Assembly (NCBI GenBank): GCA_029204225.1
Contig: CM055105.1
Span: forward strand, 16,441,353 to 16,505,352
Source of the DNA: Diphasiastrum complanatum
Taxonomy: Eukaryota; Streptophyta; Lycopodiopsida; Lycopodiales; Lycopodiaceae
Direction of reading: 5' to 3'
Length of the DNA: 64,000 nt
The translations under genes and the position numbers were made by a program. Positions 33,174 to 45,567 of the stretch are shown one piece after another. The notes under the pieces were generated by a model, which was not told the origin of the DNA, did not search any database, and worked only from the letters and a program-made list of their open reading frames with translations. The stretch's first letter is position 1; each line of letters opens with the position of its first letter.

Positions 33174-34489
33174 ATAAAATCTGATGTCCTCATCAGATGT
33201 CAGATTAAAGTAAAGGTGTCTCCCAATTAAAATGACTATACATTTATGCTACTTGGCACAGTACTCAATTTACTGGCCACTTTTTATTAACATTGAAGCT
33301 GGCACACCACAAGTCGGAGGCTCAGCTCTTTGTACTGAAAAATTACATAACTTGAAACAAATATCTTTGTCTGGGAAAAGCGTAGATTTGATATCGCTTT
33401 CGTAAAACCCGAGAGCCTTATTAACTGGTGACAGGGGCCTTTCTTTGAAATGTTCGCCCCTGTCGCTTCTGACTTTCGACTTTGGAACTCCTTTGAGCTC
33501 CTGATTTGTCCTTGATGCACTTTGTGTTGAGCTCCCTGAGCTCCAGATTTGTTCGGTTCCGCACAGGTATCAAGGCTCCCTGAGCCGAAGGATTTATCGT
33601 TTGATTGCCCACTTATTGGTCCACTCCGTGCCTTGTTGCTTCTGCACCTTGATTTCTCTCCTTGTCCCAGCCTGATCTTGATACTTTTCCATCTTGGCTC
33701 TTTAAGGTAGGCAAAGATTGAGTACTCCGCAATGCACCTCTCACTTAGCTTGAAGTAGCTCTTTGAATCAGCCCAAATGTAACCATTGACCTCGTGGAAA
33801 GCCAAAGGGTCGCACCAGTTTGATCCGCATCCGAACTATCTCTTCGCGTTTGTTTGAAGCACCATGTCCGTCGCGCAAAACTTGACTTTCACAATTCCAT
33901 CACTGGTTAGTTGCCTCACAGTCAAAACAAGAAGTGTACATCGAGCTTAGCTTCAAGTAGCTCTCTTTGAATCAGAAACATGCACCCAGAGTTTGCACTA
34001 GTCCGATCTCAACGCGAACTGTCCCTTAGCGTCCGTTCGAAATACCAAGTCTCTATGCAAGACTCAACTTTCACAGTTCCTTCATTGATCAGCTGCCTTA
34101 CACGTAACACAAGCCAGCGTACTCATATGTTTCCTCATCATTGCTTGTCCAGAGAAAGCCTATAACAAACTTTCCTTTACACCACAAAAACTTGTCAACT
34201 TATTAGGTCCAAAGTTCGCCAGTCTCCTCGTGTGAGTATGGCTAGGTCACCTTGAATTTGCCCCCATTTTGATCAACTTTCATTCAAAATTTGCCCCAAG
34301 AGAGAGGTGTGTGTGATAGTTCCCCTCCACTTAATAAATCAGCTGATCGGACTTAGAGTAGAGTTCTTCGGACAAAAAGCCTTTCCAACACTTTGCTTCC
34401 CATCTGCTAGGATTATGGCTCGATCCAACTTGTTGCCAATCTCTGAAGAGGATCCTAGTCTTTTCCCCTTTGAGGAAAAACCCAACTGA

Positions 34490-34990
34490 TACTGGATATC
34501 ACCCATGCTCAGTGAGTTTCAGTTCCGAAGGTGGCCGTCCCAAAATGAAGACCAACTGCTATAGAAGATCTCCCCTGAAATTGCCCTTTCCAACCTTTGA
34601 CTTCCTGCTTGCGTCTGGTGGGCGTTGTCGCAAATGAAACTAACCCAAGAAACAGGCTAGCCATCCATCCTTTGCAAACATTGAGTCATTTCGTTGTCGT
34701 TCACGTGCGAGTACTTGAACTGCAAATCCGCCGCACAGATTCTGGATATCGCTCATGCTCAGTGAGTTTCAGTTCCGAAGGTGGCCGTCCCAAAATGAAG
34801 ACCAACTGCTCCATAGAAGATCTCCTCTGAAATGGCCCTTTCCAACTTTTGACTTCCTGCTTGCGTCTGGTGGGCGTTGTCGCAAATGAAACTAACCTAA
34901 GAAACAGGCTAGCCATCCATCCTTTGCAAACATTGAGTCGTTTCGTTGTCGTTCACGTGTGAGTACTTGAACTGCAAATCCGCCCCACAG
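34490..34990. repeat. 250-bp tandem duplication inside L
   Basis: GCTCAGTGAGTTTCAG recurs at 34507 and 34757, and the whole 250-bp unit including CTTGCGTCTGGTGGGCGTTG is repeated with a few substitutions. Present again in unit 2 (38324-38824). Confidence 0.85.
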
Positions 34991-35272
34991 ATTCTGTAGT
35001 CCTCTTTGTTTGATGGTATCAGCCTTCAAAAGAAAAGGTTCCTTCTCGAGCCATCAGCTCCTTGTATCACAAGCAATCATGCAAACCAGGCAAAGCACGA
35101 GTACTAAGACTCACCACGAATACGTACAAGTAAGACACTCAGGCAGGTTTACTAACAAGTAACAAAGACAAGGTCCCCCTTTGAGATGGTCCTGCCAACG
35201 GACCTTTGCCTGGCCGCGCCCATACAAATCGATCACAGAATCAGCCCACATAGGACACCCCTCCAACTATCC

Positions 35273-35658
35273 GTGCTTTCACCATTAAGCAGCACATTGC
35301 CTCAGTCACGCCCCACCACTTTTTGGTCGATAGCCCTTATAGCTAAACGATCGGCAGCTATCCCGCACCGGCAGCTAACCACCCGTGCTTTACACCCGAA
35401 TTCGAGCAGCATCTCTGTATCAATGGTTAACCCGTACAGTTCGAATATGTCGCCCCGCACCCCACAAGGTACAGACCGTGCTTTCACCTCCCTAGGCAGC
35501 ACTTTGCCTCATCCGTCCTACGTGCAGACAGCGCCAGGCCCGAACCGCGAGAACTGACCGTGCTTACACCTCAAGGGCAGCACTTTGACTCATCAAGTCC
35601 CCCGTTCTGCCGACCACCCCGACCGTGGACGCACCCGTGCTTACACTATGGGCAGCAC
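35273..35658 (-). promoter_or_regulatory. Five hairpins of the form GTGCT...AGCAC in the L leader
   Basis: GTGCT(T)...CAGCAC units at 35273-35295, 35385-35412 (last base changed), 35478-35502, 35560-35583 and 35637-35658. Each is preceded by CC and most are followed by TTTG(C/A)CTCA. They lie 75-460 bp from the primer site, in the leader of the minus-strand transcript. Repeated in unit 2 (+3834). Confidence 0.6.
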
Positions 35659-35733
35659 CTTGCACAACAGTTGTCTTGATGAACCCCAAACCGTGGCCAT
35701 TTCCGTGAGATCCGCATAGCTGACCGGCCAGTC

Positions 35734-35746
35734 GGCTCTGATACCA
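35734..35746 (-). promoter_or_regulatory. tRNA-Met primer-binding site of L, unit 1
   Basis: TGGTATCAGAGCC on the minus strand, two bases from the end of LTR 2. The second copy at 39568-39580 adjoins LTR 3. Confidence 0.9.
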
Positions 35747-35748
35747 CA

Positions 35749-36993
35749 TGTAGCGCAGGCATCCCAAAGGGAGCCGGGAACCACGACTTAGCTTCCCAGC
35801 CTTCAACTCTTGCCATCCAAACCCACTTGACATACAAGCAGCCAACTCGCCAACAACGATCAGACTTAACCAACATGAAGTTCCGAAAACCAACATTGAG
35901 ATCCAACCTGGCGCCATGCCAGATTGGGGGTCCCGATGTGGGTGACTTCCCTCCAAGCAAGCCGCCCGACATACATCAAACTTAACCAACTCGAAGCTTC
36001 GTTACAAACGAGTAACATCCATTCCAAGCAAGCGGTCTGACTTACATCAGACTTAACCAACTGAAAGCTTCGTCACGAGCGCTGGAAGCCAACCTGGCGC
36101 CACGCCAGACTGGACAGCCATAAACAGGTAACATCCACCCAAGCAAGCCATCCAACTCAGCCGACAGGTTAGAGCCCGTTCCCCAAGAGCTTAACCCATT
36201 CACGTTCATGCAAGGAACACTCAGAACCACAAGCCGCGACAGATATGGAAACAACCAGTTCCTGGACCAAATGGTCCCGACAGCATACCGCTGGCGCCAC
36301 GGACCGAATGGTCCCGACGGCATACCGCTGGCGTCCCGGGATACGACCCTCAGCTATGTGCCAAATTAAAAATTTGGAAAGCGGCCTTACAACTGGCGCT
36401 TTTACCGAACACTGAAACCCAGAAGGTAATCAGAGTCAGTTTAAGGAGAATCCCACTTTATTGATAAATCTGAGAAGGTTACATTTCAAGTGTGTGACCG
36501 ACCCTAGTCTCCGGGGCGCTAGCATGCCAAGGCGAGAGCCATGACAACATTCCAGCAAGGGAGGCTGAGACTTGGTTGGAGCTCGCCCTGAGTCGCAACC
36601 CGCACTCCCCTATAGTATTGGTGTGATTCGGCACCTCCCCTCATAACAAGCACTCTACCTAAGCTGGTAAAGCACGTTTTTCTCTCTCTAGGATTTTCTC
36701 TTTCTAGAAAGTCATTTTCTCTCTCTAGATTTTATTGATCCCCAGGCTTCCTTTAATCATGCCTAGATCGTGTGAGGTGATTGCACATCGATCTGAGCTC
36801 TCTGGACTCCGCTAGAACCGATCAAAGATTTTCAGCCATAGGAACTTGGCGCCGGCTGGATTCTGGTCACAGTGGCGCCGGGAGCGGCGCCGGCGCCGTT
36901 GGCGCCGGGAGCAGCAGGGGCGCTGCTGGCGCCGGGGACATAGCTGGCGCCAATGGCGCCGGAAGTAAAGCTTGTAAAGGTAGCTTTACAACA
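35749..36993 (-). repeat. LTR 2 of element L (shared middle LTR)
   Basis: Same 1245 bp as LTR 1. It serves as the 5' LTR of unit 1 and the 3' LTR of unit 2. Confidence 0.93.
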
Positions 36994-39582
36994 TCCACCC
37001 CACCTTTATAAAATCTGATGTCCTCATCAGATGTCAGATTAAAGTAAAGGTGTCTCCCAATTAAAATGACTATACATTTATGCTACTTGGCACAGTACTC
37101 AATTTACTGGCCACTTTTTATTAACATTGAAGCTGGCACACCACAAGTCGGAGGCTCAGCTCTTTGTACTGAAAAATTACATAACTTGAAACAAATATCT
37201 TTGTCTGGGAAAAGCGTAGATTTGATATCGCTTTCGTAAAACCCGAGAGCCTTATTAACTGGTGACAGGGGCCTTTCTTTGAAATGTTCGCCCCTGTCGC
37301 TTCTGACTTTCGACTTTGGAACTCCTTTGAGCTCCTGATTTGTCCTTGATGCACTTTGTGTTGAGCTCCCTGAGCTCCAGATTTGTTCGGTTCCGCACAG
37401 GTATCAAGGCTCCCTGAGCCGAAGGATTTATCGTTTGATTGCCCACTTATTGGTCCACTCCGTGCCTTGTTGCTTCTGCACCTTGATTTCTCTCCTTGTC
37501 CCAGCCTGATCTTGATACTTTTCCATCTTGGCTCTTTAAGGTAGGCAAAGATTGAGTACTCCGCAATGCACCTCTCACTTAGCTTGAAGTAGCTCTTTGA
37601 ATCAGCCCAAATGTAACCATTGACCTCGTGGAAAGCCAAAGGGTCGCACCAGTTTGATCCGCATCCGAACTATCTCTTCGCGTTTGTTTGAAGCACCATG
37701 TCCGTCGCGCAAAACTTGACTTTCACAATTCCATCACTGGTTAGTTGCCTCACAGTCAAAACAAGAAGTGTACATCGAGCTTAGCTTCAAGTAGCTCTCT
37801 TTGAATCAGAAACATGCACCCAGAGTTTGCACTAGTCCGATCTCAACGCGAACTGTCCCTTAGCGTCCGTTCGAAATACCAAGTCTCTATGCAAGACTCA
37901 ACTTTCACAGTTCCTTCATTGATCAGCTGCCTTACACGTAACACAAGCCAGCGTACTCATATGTTTCCTCATCATTGCTTGTCCAGAGAAAGCCTATAAC
38001 AAACTTTCCTTTACACCACAAAAACTTGTCAACTTATTAGGTCCAAAGTTCGCCAGTCTCCTCGTGTGAGTATGGCTAGGTCACCTTGAATTTGCCCCCA
38101 TTTTGATCAACTTTCATTCAAAATTTGCCCCAAGAGAGAGGTGTGTGTGATAGTTCCCCTCCACTTAATAAATCAGCTGATCGGACTTAGAGTAGAGTTC
38201 TTCGGACAAAAAGCCTTTCCAACACTTTGCTTCCCATCTGCTAGGATTATGGCTCGATCCAACTTGTTGCCAATCTCTGAAGAGGATCCTAGTCTTTTCC
38301 CCTTTGAGGAAAAACCCAACTGATACTGGATATCACCCATGCTCAGTGAGTTTCAGTTCCGAAGGTGGCCGTCCCAAAATGAAGACCAACTGCTATAGAA
38401 GATCTCCCCTGAAATTGCCCTTTCCAACCTTTGACTTCCTGCTTGCGTCTGGTGGGCGTTGTCGCAAATGAAACTAACCCAAGAAACAGGCTAGCCATCC
38501 ATCCTTTGCAAACATTGAGTCATTTCGTTGTCGTTCACGTGCGAGTACTTGAACTGCAAATCCGCCGCACAGATTCTGGATATCGCTCATGCTCAGTGAG
38601 TTTCAGTTCCGAAGGTGGCCGTCCCAAAATGAAGACCAACTGCTCCATAGAAGATCTCCTCTGAAATGGCCCTTTCCAACTTTTGACTTCCTGCTTGCGT
38701 CTGGTGGGCGTTGTCGCAAATGAAACTAACCTAAGAAACAGGCTAGCCATCCATCCTTTGCAAACATTGAGTCGTTTCGTTGTCGTTCACGTGTGAGTAC
38801 TTGAACTGCAAATCCGCCCCACAGATTCTGTAGTCCTCTTTGTTTGATGGTATCAGCCTTCAAAAGAAAAGGTTCCTTCTCGAGCCATCAGCTCCTTGTA
38901 TCACAAGCAATCATGCAAACCAGGCAAAGCACGAGTACTAAGACTCACCACGAATACGTACAAGTAAGACACTCAGGCAGGTTTACTAACAAGTAACAAA
39001 GACAAGGTCCCCCTTTGAGATGGTCCTGCCAACGGACCTTTGCCTGGCCGCGCCCATACAAATCGATCACAGAATCAGCCCACATAGGACACCCCTCCAA
39101 CTATCCGTGCTTTCACCATTAAGCAGCACATTGCCTCAGTCACGCCCCACCACTTTTTGGTCGATAGCCCTTATAGCTAAACGATCGGCAGCTATCCCGC
39201 ACCGGCAGCTAACCACCCGTGCTTTACACCCGAATTCGAGCAGCATCTCTGTATCAATGGTTAACCCGTACAGTTCGAATATGTCGCCCCGCACCCCACA
39301 AGGTACAGACCGTGCTTTCACCTCCCTAGGCAGCACTTTGCCTCATCCGTCCTACGTGCAGACAGCGCCAGGCCCGAACCGCGAGAACTGACCGTGCTTA
39401 CACCTCAAGGGCAGCACTTTGACTCATCAAGTCCCCCGTTCTGCCGACCACCCCGACCGTGGACGCACCCGTGCTTACACTATGGGCAGCACCTTGCACA
39501 ACAGTTGTCTTGATGAACCCCAAACCGTGGCCATTTCCGTGAGATCCGCATAGCTGACCGGCCAGTCGGCTCTGATACCACA
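36994..39582 (-). other. Internal region 2 of element L
   Basis: Copy of internal region 1, offset by exactly 3834 bp: polypurine tract 36994-37007, 250-bp duplication 38324-38824, hairpins 39107-39492, primer site 39568-39580. No difference from unit 1 noticed. Confidence 0.9.
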
Positions 39583-40827
39583 TGTAGCGCAGGCATCCCA
39601 AAGGGAGCCGGGAACCACGACTTAGCTTCCCAGCCTTCAACTCTTGCCATCCAAACCCACTTGACATACAAGCAGCCAACTCGCCAACAACGATCAGACT
39701 TAACCAACATGAAGTTCCGAAAACCAACATTGAGATCCAACCTGGCGCCATGCCAGATTGGGGGTCCCGATGTGGGTGACTTCCCTCCAAGCAAGCCGCC
39801 CGACATACATCAAACTTAACCAACTCGAAGCTTCGTTACAAACGAGTAACATCCATTCCAAGCAAGCGGTCTGACTTACATCAGACTTAACCAACTGAAA
39901 GCTTCGTCACGAGCGCTGGAAGCCAACCTGGCGCCACGCCAGACTGGACAGCCATAAACAGGTAACATCCACCCAAGCAAGCCATCCAACTCAGCCGACA
40001 GGTTAGAGCCCGTTCCCCAAGAGCTTAACCCATTCACGTTCATGCAAGGAACACTCAGAACCACAAGCCGCGACAGATATGGAAACAACCAGTTCCTGGA
40101 CCAAATGGTCCCGACAGCATACCGCTGGCGCCACGGACCGAATGGTCCCGACGGCATACCGCTGGCGTCCCGGGATACGACCCTCAGCTATGTGCCAAAT
40201 TAAAAATTTGGAAAGCGGCCTTACAACTGGCGCTTTTACCGAACACTGAAACCCAGAAGGTAATCAGAGTCAGTTTAAGGAGAATCCCACTTTATTGATA
40301 AATCTGAGAAGGTTACATTTCAAGTGTGTGACCGACCCTAGTCTCCGGGGCGCTAGCATGCCAAGGCGAGAGCCATGACAACATTCCAGCAAGGGAGGCT
40401 GAGACTTGGTTGGAGCTCGCCCTGAGTCGCAACCCGCACTCCCCTATAGTATTGGTGTGATTCGGCACCTCCCCTCATAACAAGCACTCTACCTAAGCTG
40501 GTAAAGCACGTTTTTCTCTCTCTAGGATTTTCTCTTTCTAGAAAGTCATTTTCTCTCTCTAGATTTTATTGATCCCCAGGCTTCCTTTAATCATGCCTAG
40601 ATCGTGTGAGGTGATTGCACATCGATCTGAGCTCTCTGGACTCCGCTAGAACCGATCAAAGATTTTCAGCCATAGGAACTTGGCGCCGGCTGGATTCTGG
40701 TCACAGTGGCGCCGGGAGCGGCGCCGGCGCCGTTGGCGCCGGGAGCAGCAGGGGCGCTGCTGGCGCCGGGGACATAGCTGGCGCCAATGGCGCCGGAAGT
40801 AAAGCTTGTAAAGGTAGCTTTACAACA
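39583..40827 (-). repeat. LTR 3 of element L (5'-most)
   Basis: Same 1245 bp. It ends CTTTACAACA at 40827, followed by the GGTGA duplication. Confidence 0.93.
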
Positions 40828-40832
40828 GGTGA

Positions 40833-41570
40833 GGTGTACAGGTATGCGAGAGTGTTTATCACTTAGTTAGAGCAAAAGGGGAGGAGTAGGATGCCGCATT
40901 TTCCTAGGTGTCCTATTGCTTTCAAGCCATGTGGAAAATTAGGTAAGTTACATATTGATAAGGATAGAAGGTAGGTAGCCTAACATTCAATGTTAGTCAC
41001 TTTTAAATTGAATATTTCTTTGTGTACAACATTGGGATCCACCCAAGTGTTTTTCATGTCATGGGAAAGGCTTTGTATATGTCCATCTTACCTTGCATAA
41101 TTTTCATCAATTCCTAGGCTCTTTTTTCTAGGGGTTGCCCATCCCCAATCATAGTGGAGTGTGACACAAAGGGTGATCAGTCCTTTGGTTTCTTCTCCCA
41201 GTCTTTATAGACTCGATTGAGCCTTCTTTATAGACTCGATTGAGCCTTCTTCAGGTACCGTCTTTAAGCTTTAAGAAGCTTCTTTGAATACTTTCTTCAG
41301 GTACTCTTCTTAGTACCTGCACATACCTTAGAAAAAGGTTAGAAGCCATACCATCAAATGGTTCATCATTAGATTCTATTTCTAGAACCTACATATCAGA
41401 CTGTTAGCATTGCTCTACAGTTTCATTTCTTGTCTTTAGGTAATGATACCTGCACTCATAATTCATCAGTTAGAGTAATAAGCTCTAATATTCAGAATAT
41501 GTTTCATACAAAAAGAATGGAAGACTGAATAGCCTTTATTTCTTGGTCAATTTGTCTATACAATTTTACA
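40833..41570 (-). repeat. 5' LTR of element A, outer U3 part
   Basis: Continuation of LTR A after L. A 24-bp unit (TTTATAGACTCGATTGAGCC...) is tandemly doubled at about 41203-41250. Ends ...ACAATTTTACA, then GATTT. Confidence 0.8.
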
Positions 41571-41575
41571 GATTT

Positions 41576-42020
41576 ACCTGACGCACCAAATGTCTACCGA
41601 GTCCTACTAGGATGCCCATGGTTACGTGTTGCGCAAGTAGTTCATAATTGGGGTACCGAAAAAATCACTTTTGAAAATCGTGAACGTGCTGTCAAAGTAA
41701 ATCCAATCACTTGGACTATCAAACCAGTAGTCCAAAAAGAGAATGATGATTTATCATCAACGGATCATACCTGTGACCGACCAGTAAAATATTGGGGAGT
41801 TCATTATGACTCTCAAACTGATACTGTCAACTGGAATCAAGCTCTTGCAACAATTGATTCTACAGCAGATTATATGTGTCAACAAGATAATCAGTCCGAC
41901 TTGAACGAGATTTTATTATTGGATCGAACTTTGGATACACCTATTTCTTTTCCATTGAATGTATTGAATGTCGCTTGGATATCAACGGAACCCATACCAG
42001 ATCCAATTTAAGATAAACTC
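41576..42020 (+). pseudogene. Protease C-terminal part of element C
   Basis: Resumes the protease cut at 18720: YRVLLGCPWLRVAQVVHNWG matches the retropepsin end (LLGRPWLH-type). A non-conserved segment with ITWTIKPVVQKEND and DRPVKYWGVHYDSQTDTV follows, to a stop near 42010. The join across element A defines C as one split element. Confidence 0.75.
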
Positions 42021-42026
42021 ATTCAT

Positions 42027-42725
42027 GTGAGTCATGTCTTGACTTATGATGACAATGTAGAACTTATTGATGAGCAGATTCTAAATCACATGGATCCTAC
42101 CAGATTTGGAATATTTGATATTTCTGATGAACCAACAATAAAATTGCCAAAGGCAATTATATTGAAGGAAGACAAGATTATAGGACCAATGACGAAGAAA
42201 CAAGCTAAGCAACATTATAATACGGTCCTAAAATGAGAAAATCCACCCAAAGAGGTTGATTCAAAAAATGTGCCACCTTTATTGGATAAAGGCAAAAAGA
42301 AAGTCAAGGATGATTCTTCAAGTCAGAGTCCTCGCAAAACATCATCGTCCAGGCAATCATCACGTTTGAAGAAGAATCCATCTTTTCGGAAGACATCACC
42401 TCCACAATCCATTCTTGCCAAGAAGGCTAAACAAAGATCCAAGGCTAATCCTTTTGACATAGAAAATTCAGATGAAGTCCAGGATGATATGCCAGAGCAT
42501 TTTAAATGCTATACTTTGGATGATGTGGTTATCATGTTACCAAAAGCACATCGTGAACCTGAAGAACAAGTGCCAGAATCGAAAGATGTTTATGACGGCC
42601 AAGCTAGGATGCAGCCCATGAATCTTGTTGAACCAGCAGAACTAGAAAAGATTGTACAAGTTGAAGAGCAAAACTTACTCTTGAATAGTTTCAAGCACTA
42701 CGGACATTGCTTATTAAATATCAAG
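42027..42725 (+). pseudogene. Protease-RT linker of element C
   Basis: Two frames. 42027-42236: LNHMDPTRFGIFDISDEPTI. 42270-42725: Ser/Lys-rich SSSRQSSRLKKNPSFRKTSP, then acidic ENSDEVQDDMPEHFKCYTLD and VEPAELEKIVQVEEQNLLLN. No catalytic motif; it lies where Tat/Athila elements have a long spacer before RT. Cut at 42726 by the CT tract of element B. Confidence 0.55.
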
Positions 42726-42728
42726 ATT

Positions 42729-42815
<87 letters not shown>

Positions 42816-43044
42816 GTGATTGGTGCATAGCTATGGGTAGGCGCTCGAGCTCCCATAGCCCCAACCATCCTTGGTGAGCTCTTATCTCTCTCTCTCTCTC
42901 TAACACACACTCTCTCTCATTACTCCTATCTCCTCTCTCTACCTCTCTCTATCTCCTTTCTCTATCTCCCTTCTCTCTCTGTTGCTATGCAGGTGCGCAC
43001 GGGCTGCTCCCGGTGAACGGACCCCTATACTACAACTGACTACA
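42726..43044 (+). repeat. 5' LTR of element B, truncated to its R-U5 part
   Basis: Starts directly in a (CT)n tract (42728-42812) and continues GGTGATTGGTGCATAGC to ...GACTACA at 43044, matching 48172-48390. The U3 and TATA are missing, so the left junction is a deletion endpoint and not an insertion site. Confidence 0.85.
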
Positions 43045-43046
43045 AT

Positions 43047-43064
43047 TGGCGCCGATGTCGGGGA
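43047..43064 (+). promoter_or_regulatory. tRNA-Asp primer-binding site of element B
   Basis: TGGCGCCGATGTCGGGGA, two bases after the 5' LTR end. It differs at two positions from the plant tRNA-Asp complement typical of Tat/Athila elements. Confidence 0.85.
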
Positions 43065-43329
43065 GCACCAACATTGCTCACCGCATAGCTGCCTTTCAAA
43101 CTCTCTATTTCTTCACTCCTCTCTCCACTCTTTTCTGCTTCCTCCCCCTCACCTCCTCTTTTTCCCATTCTCTTGAATCTTCCATTTCCATTACAAAAAA
43201 AACCCAAGCCCTCAAGGGATTAGTCTTGTTTTTTAAGTAGTAAGCTATGTATTGTGTAGTTAATTTTGATTAAGGTTTCCGTAATTTATTATTTTTGCTA
43301 TCCATCAACCTCCTTTTTTTAAAACAAAA

Positions 43330-44560
<1,231 letters not shown>

Positions 44561-44825
44561 ATCCCAAACTGTGCTCTCCATTCTCCTGCGTATACCATTC
44601 CTTCTCTTCTCCTCACCTCTTAATTTTTTTTATAATTTTAGTTATTTCTCCCTTTCTCTTTTTATGTTATCTTTGAGGCCTTTTTTGGAGTTGTGTTTTT
44701 CATTTCATTTTTATATGCTATGTTTTTTAAACCTTACCTTTTGACGATCTAGTTACCCTCGCTGGGTTTTTACCGTAGTCTCTTCTTTCTAAAAAAAAAA
44801 ACAAACAAACAACAAACTTTTGTAA

Positions 44826-44995
44826 AGGCCTCTGAAGTTCCATCTTAGTCTCACTAAGACCAGGTTACAGAGAAATCTGCATGAGTTTGTTGTCAACAAA
44901 AAATAAATAAATAAAAAATAAAACAACAAACTTTTGTAGAGGCCTTTGAAGTTCCATCTCGTTGAGACCAGGACACAGAGAAATCTGCAAGGGTT
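44826..44995 (+). repeat. Leader block of element B, two copies
   Basis: Two direct copies about 110 bp apart: TCTGAAGTTCCATCTTAG...GACCAGG (44830) and TTTGAAGTTCCATCTCGTTG (44948). Each ends in ACAGAGAAATCTGCA(T/A)G. Same block as upstream of gag in D (about 30300-30370) and E (about 13405-13480). Confidence 0.7.
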
Positions 44996-45102
44996 TATTT
45001 TTCTATAATAAAAAAAAAATATGAATTGGGCCATTTGCCTCGTTGGGAGGCGACTCTGTCTCTGATAGCTCCTCCCACAACTGTCGAAGGCCCTTTTCTA
45101 TA

Positions 45103-45130
45103 AATACACACACACACACACACACACACA
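45103..45130. repeat. (CA)n microsatellite
   Basis: About 28 bp of CA repeats in the B leader. Confidence 0.95.
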
Positions 45131-45567
45131 TTTATATATAATAATAATTTTATCCCAAGCCTCTTTGGTGAGTGACTTTGTCTTTGATAGACTCCTCCCA
45201 AGATCGCCAAGGCTAAAACGAGTTATAGTTGGTATTGAAAAATCCTTCTATAAACTTGCGGAGAAGTGTCGAAAAGTAATTTTTTGAAGCAAAACTTATC
45301 CTTTGCCAAAAAACCTATATAAGTACTTTTCCAATTATCATCCCTCATCATAAGACTTTCGCTGGAAGGGCATGATTGAATTTATTTATAAAATCTACCC
45401 TTGCCCAAACCGTGAATGTTCTAGACAAAGGAATATTTCTGCTTTTTCCTCTTCCATCTCTTCATCATCAATTCTCTCATATACATTTCAAAAACCGCAT
45501 TCCCCAATCTCTCTCTCGTACATCACCACACCACTCCATATCATCTTCATCTTGCACACAATAGGCC

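Larger units (their letters stand above)
33160..35748 (-). other. Internal region 1 of element L
   Basis: 2589 bp. Polypurine tract (minus AAAGGTGGGGTGGA, 33160-33173) at the LTR 1 edge; primer site at 35734-35746. In between are only short, stop-ridden frames (longest 172 codons at 33287-33805, minus, without a known domain). A 250-bp tandem duplication occupies about 34490-34739 and 34740-34990. Five short hairpins lie at 35273-35658. Confidence 0.85.
31915..40827 (-). mobile_element. Element L: LTR-internal-LTR-internal-LTR tandem, non-coding
   Basis: 8913 bp. Three LTRs of 1245 bp start at 31915, 35749 and 39583 (TGTAGCGCAGG...CTTTACAACA); two internal regions of 2589 bp each. The period is exactly 3834 bp and the copies look identical by eye. 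One GGTGA duplication flanks the whole array, so it behaves as a single insertion. Minus orientation follows from the primer sites and polypurine tracts. No gag or pol anywhere: a LARD/TRIM-like derivative that must borrow enzymes. Identity implies very recent origin, or an assembly duplication. Confidence 0.93.

Noticed and set aside
32947-33177. Gly/Ala-rich ORF (SGAGAVGAGSS), repeated at 36781 and 40615
   Set aside because: Lies within the LTR of element L over the GGCGCC cluster; the open frame follows from the GC-rich repeat.
33287-33805. 172-codon ORF inside L, repeated at 37121-37639
   Set aside because: No recognisable domain, no ATG context or neighbours; retained only as a note because both copies are identical through recent duplication, not selection.
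42698-42910. RERERE and SLSLSL frames at the B LTR junction and again at 47933-48262
   Set aside because: CT microsatellite artefacts inside LTR sequence.
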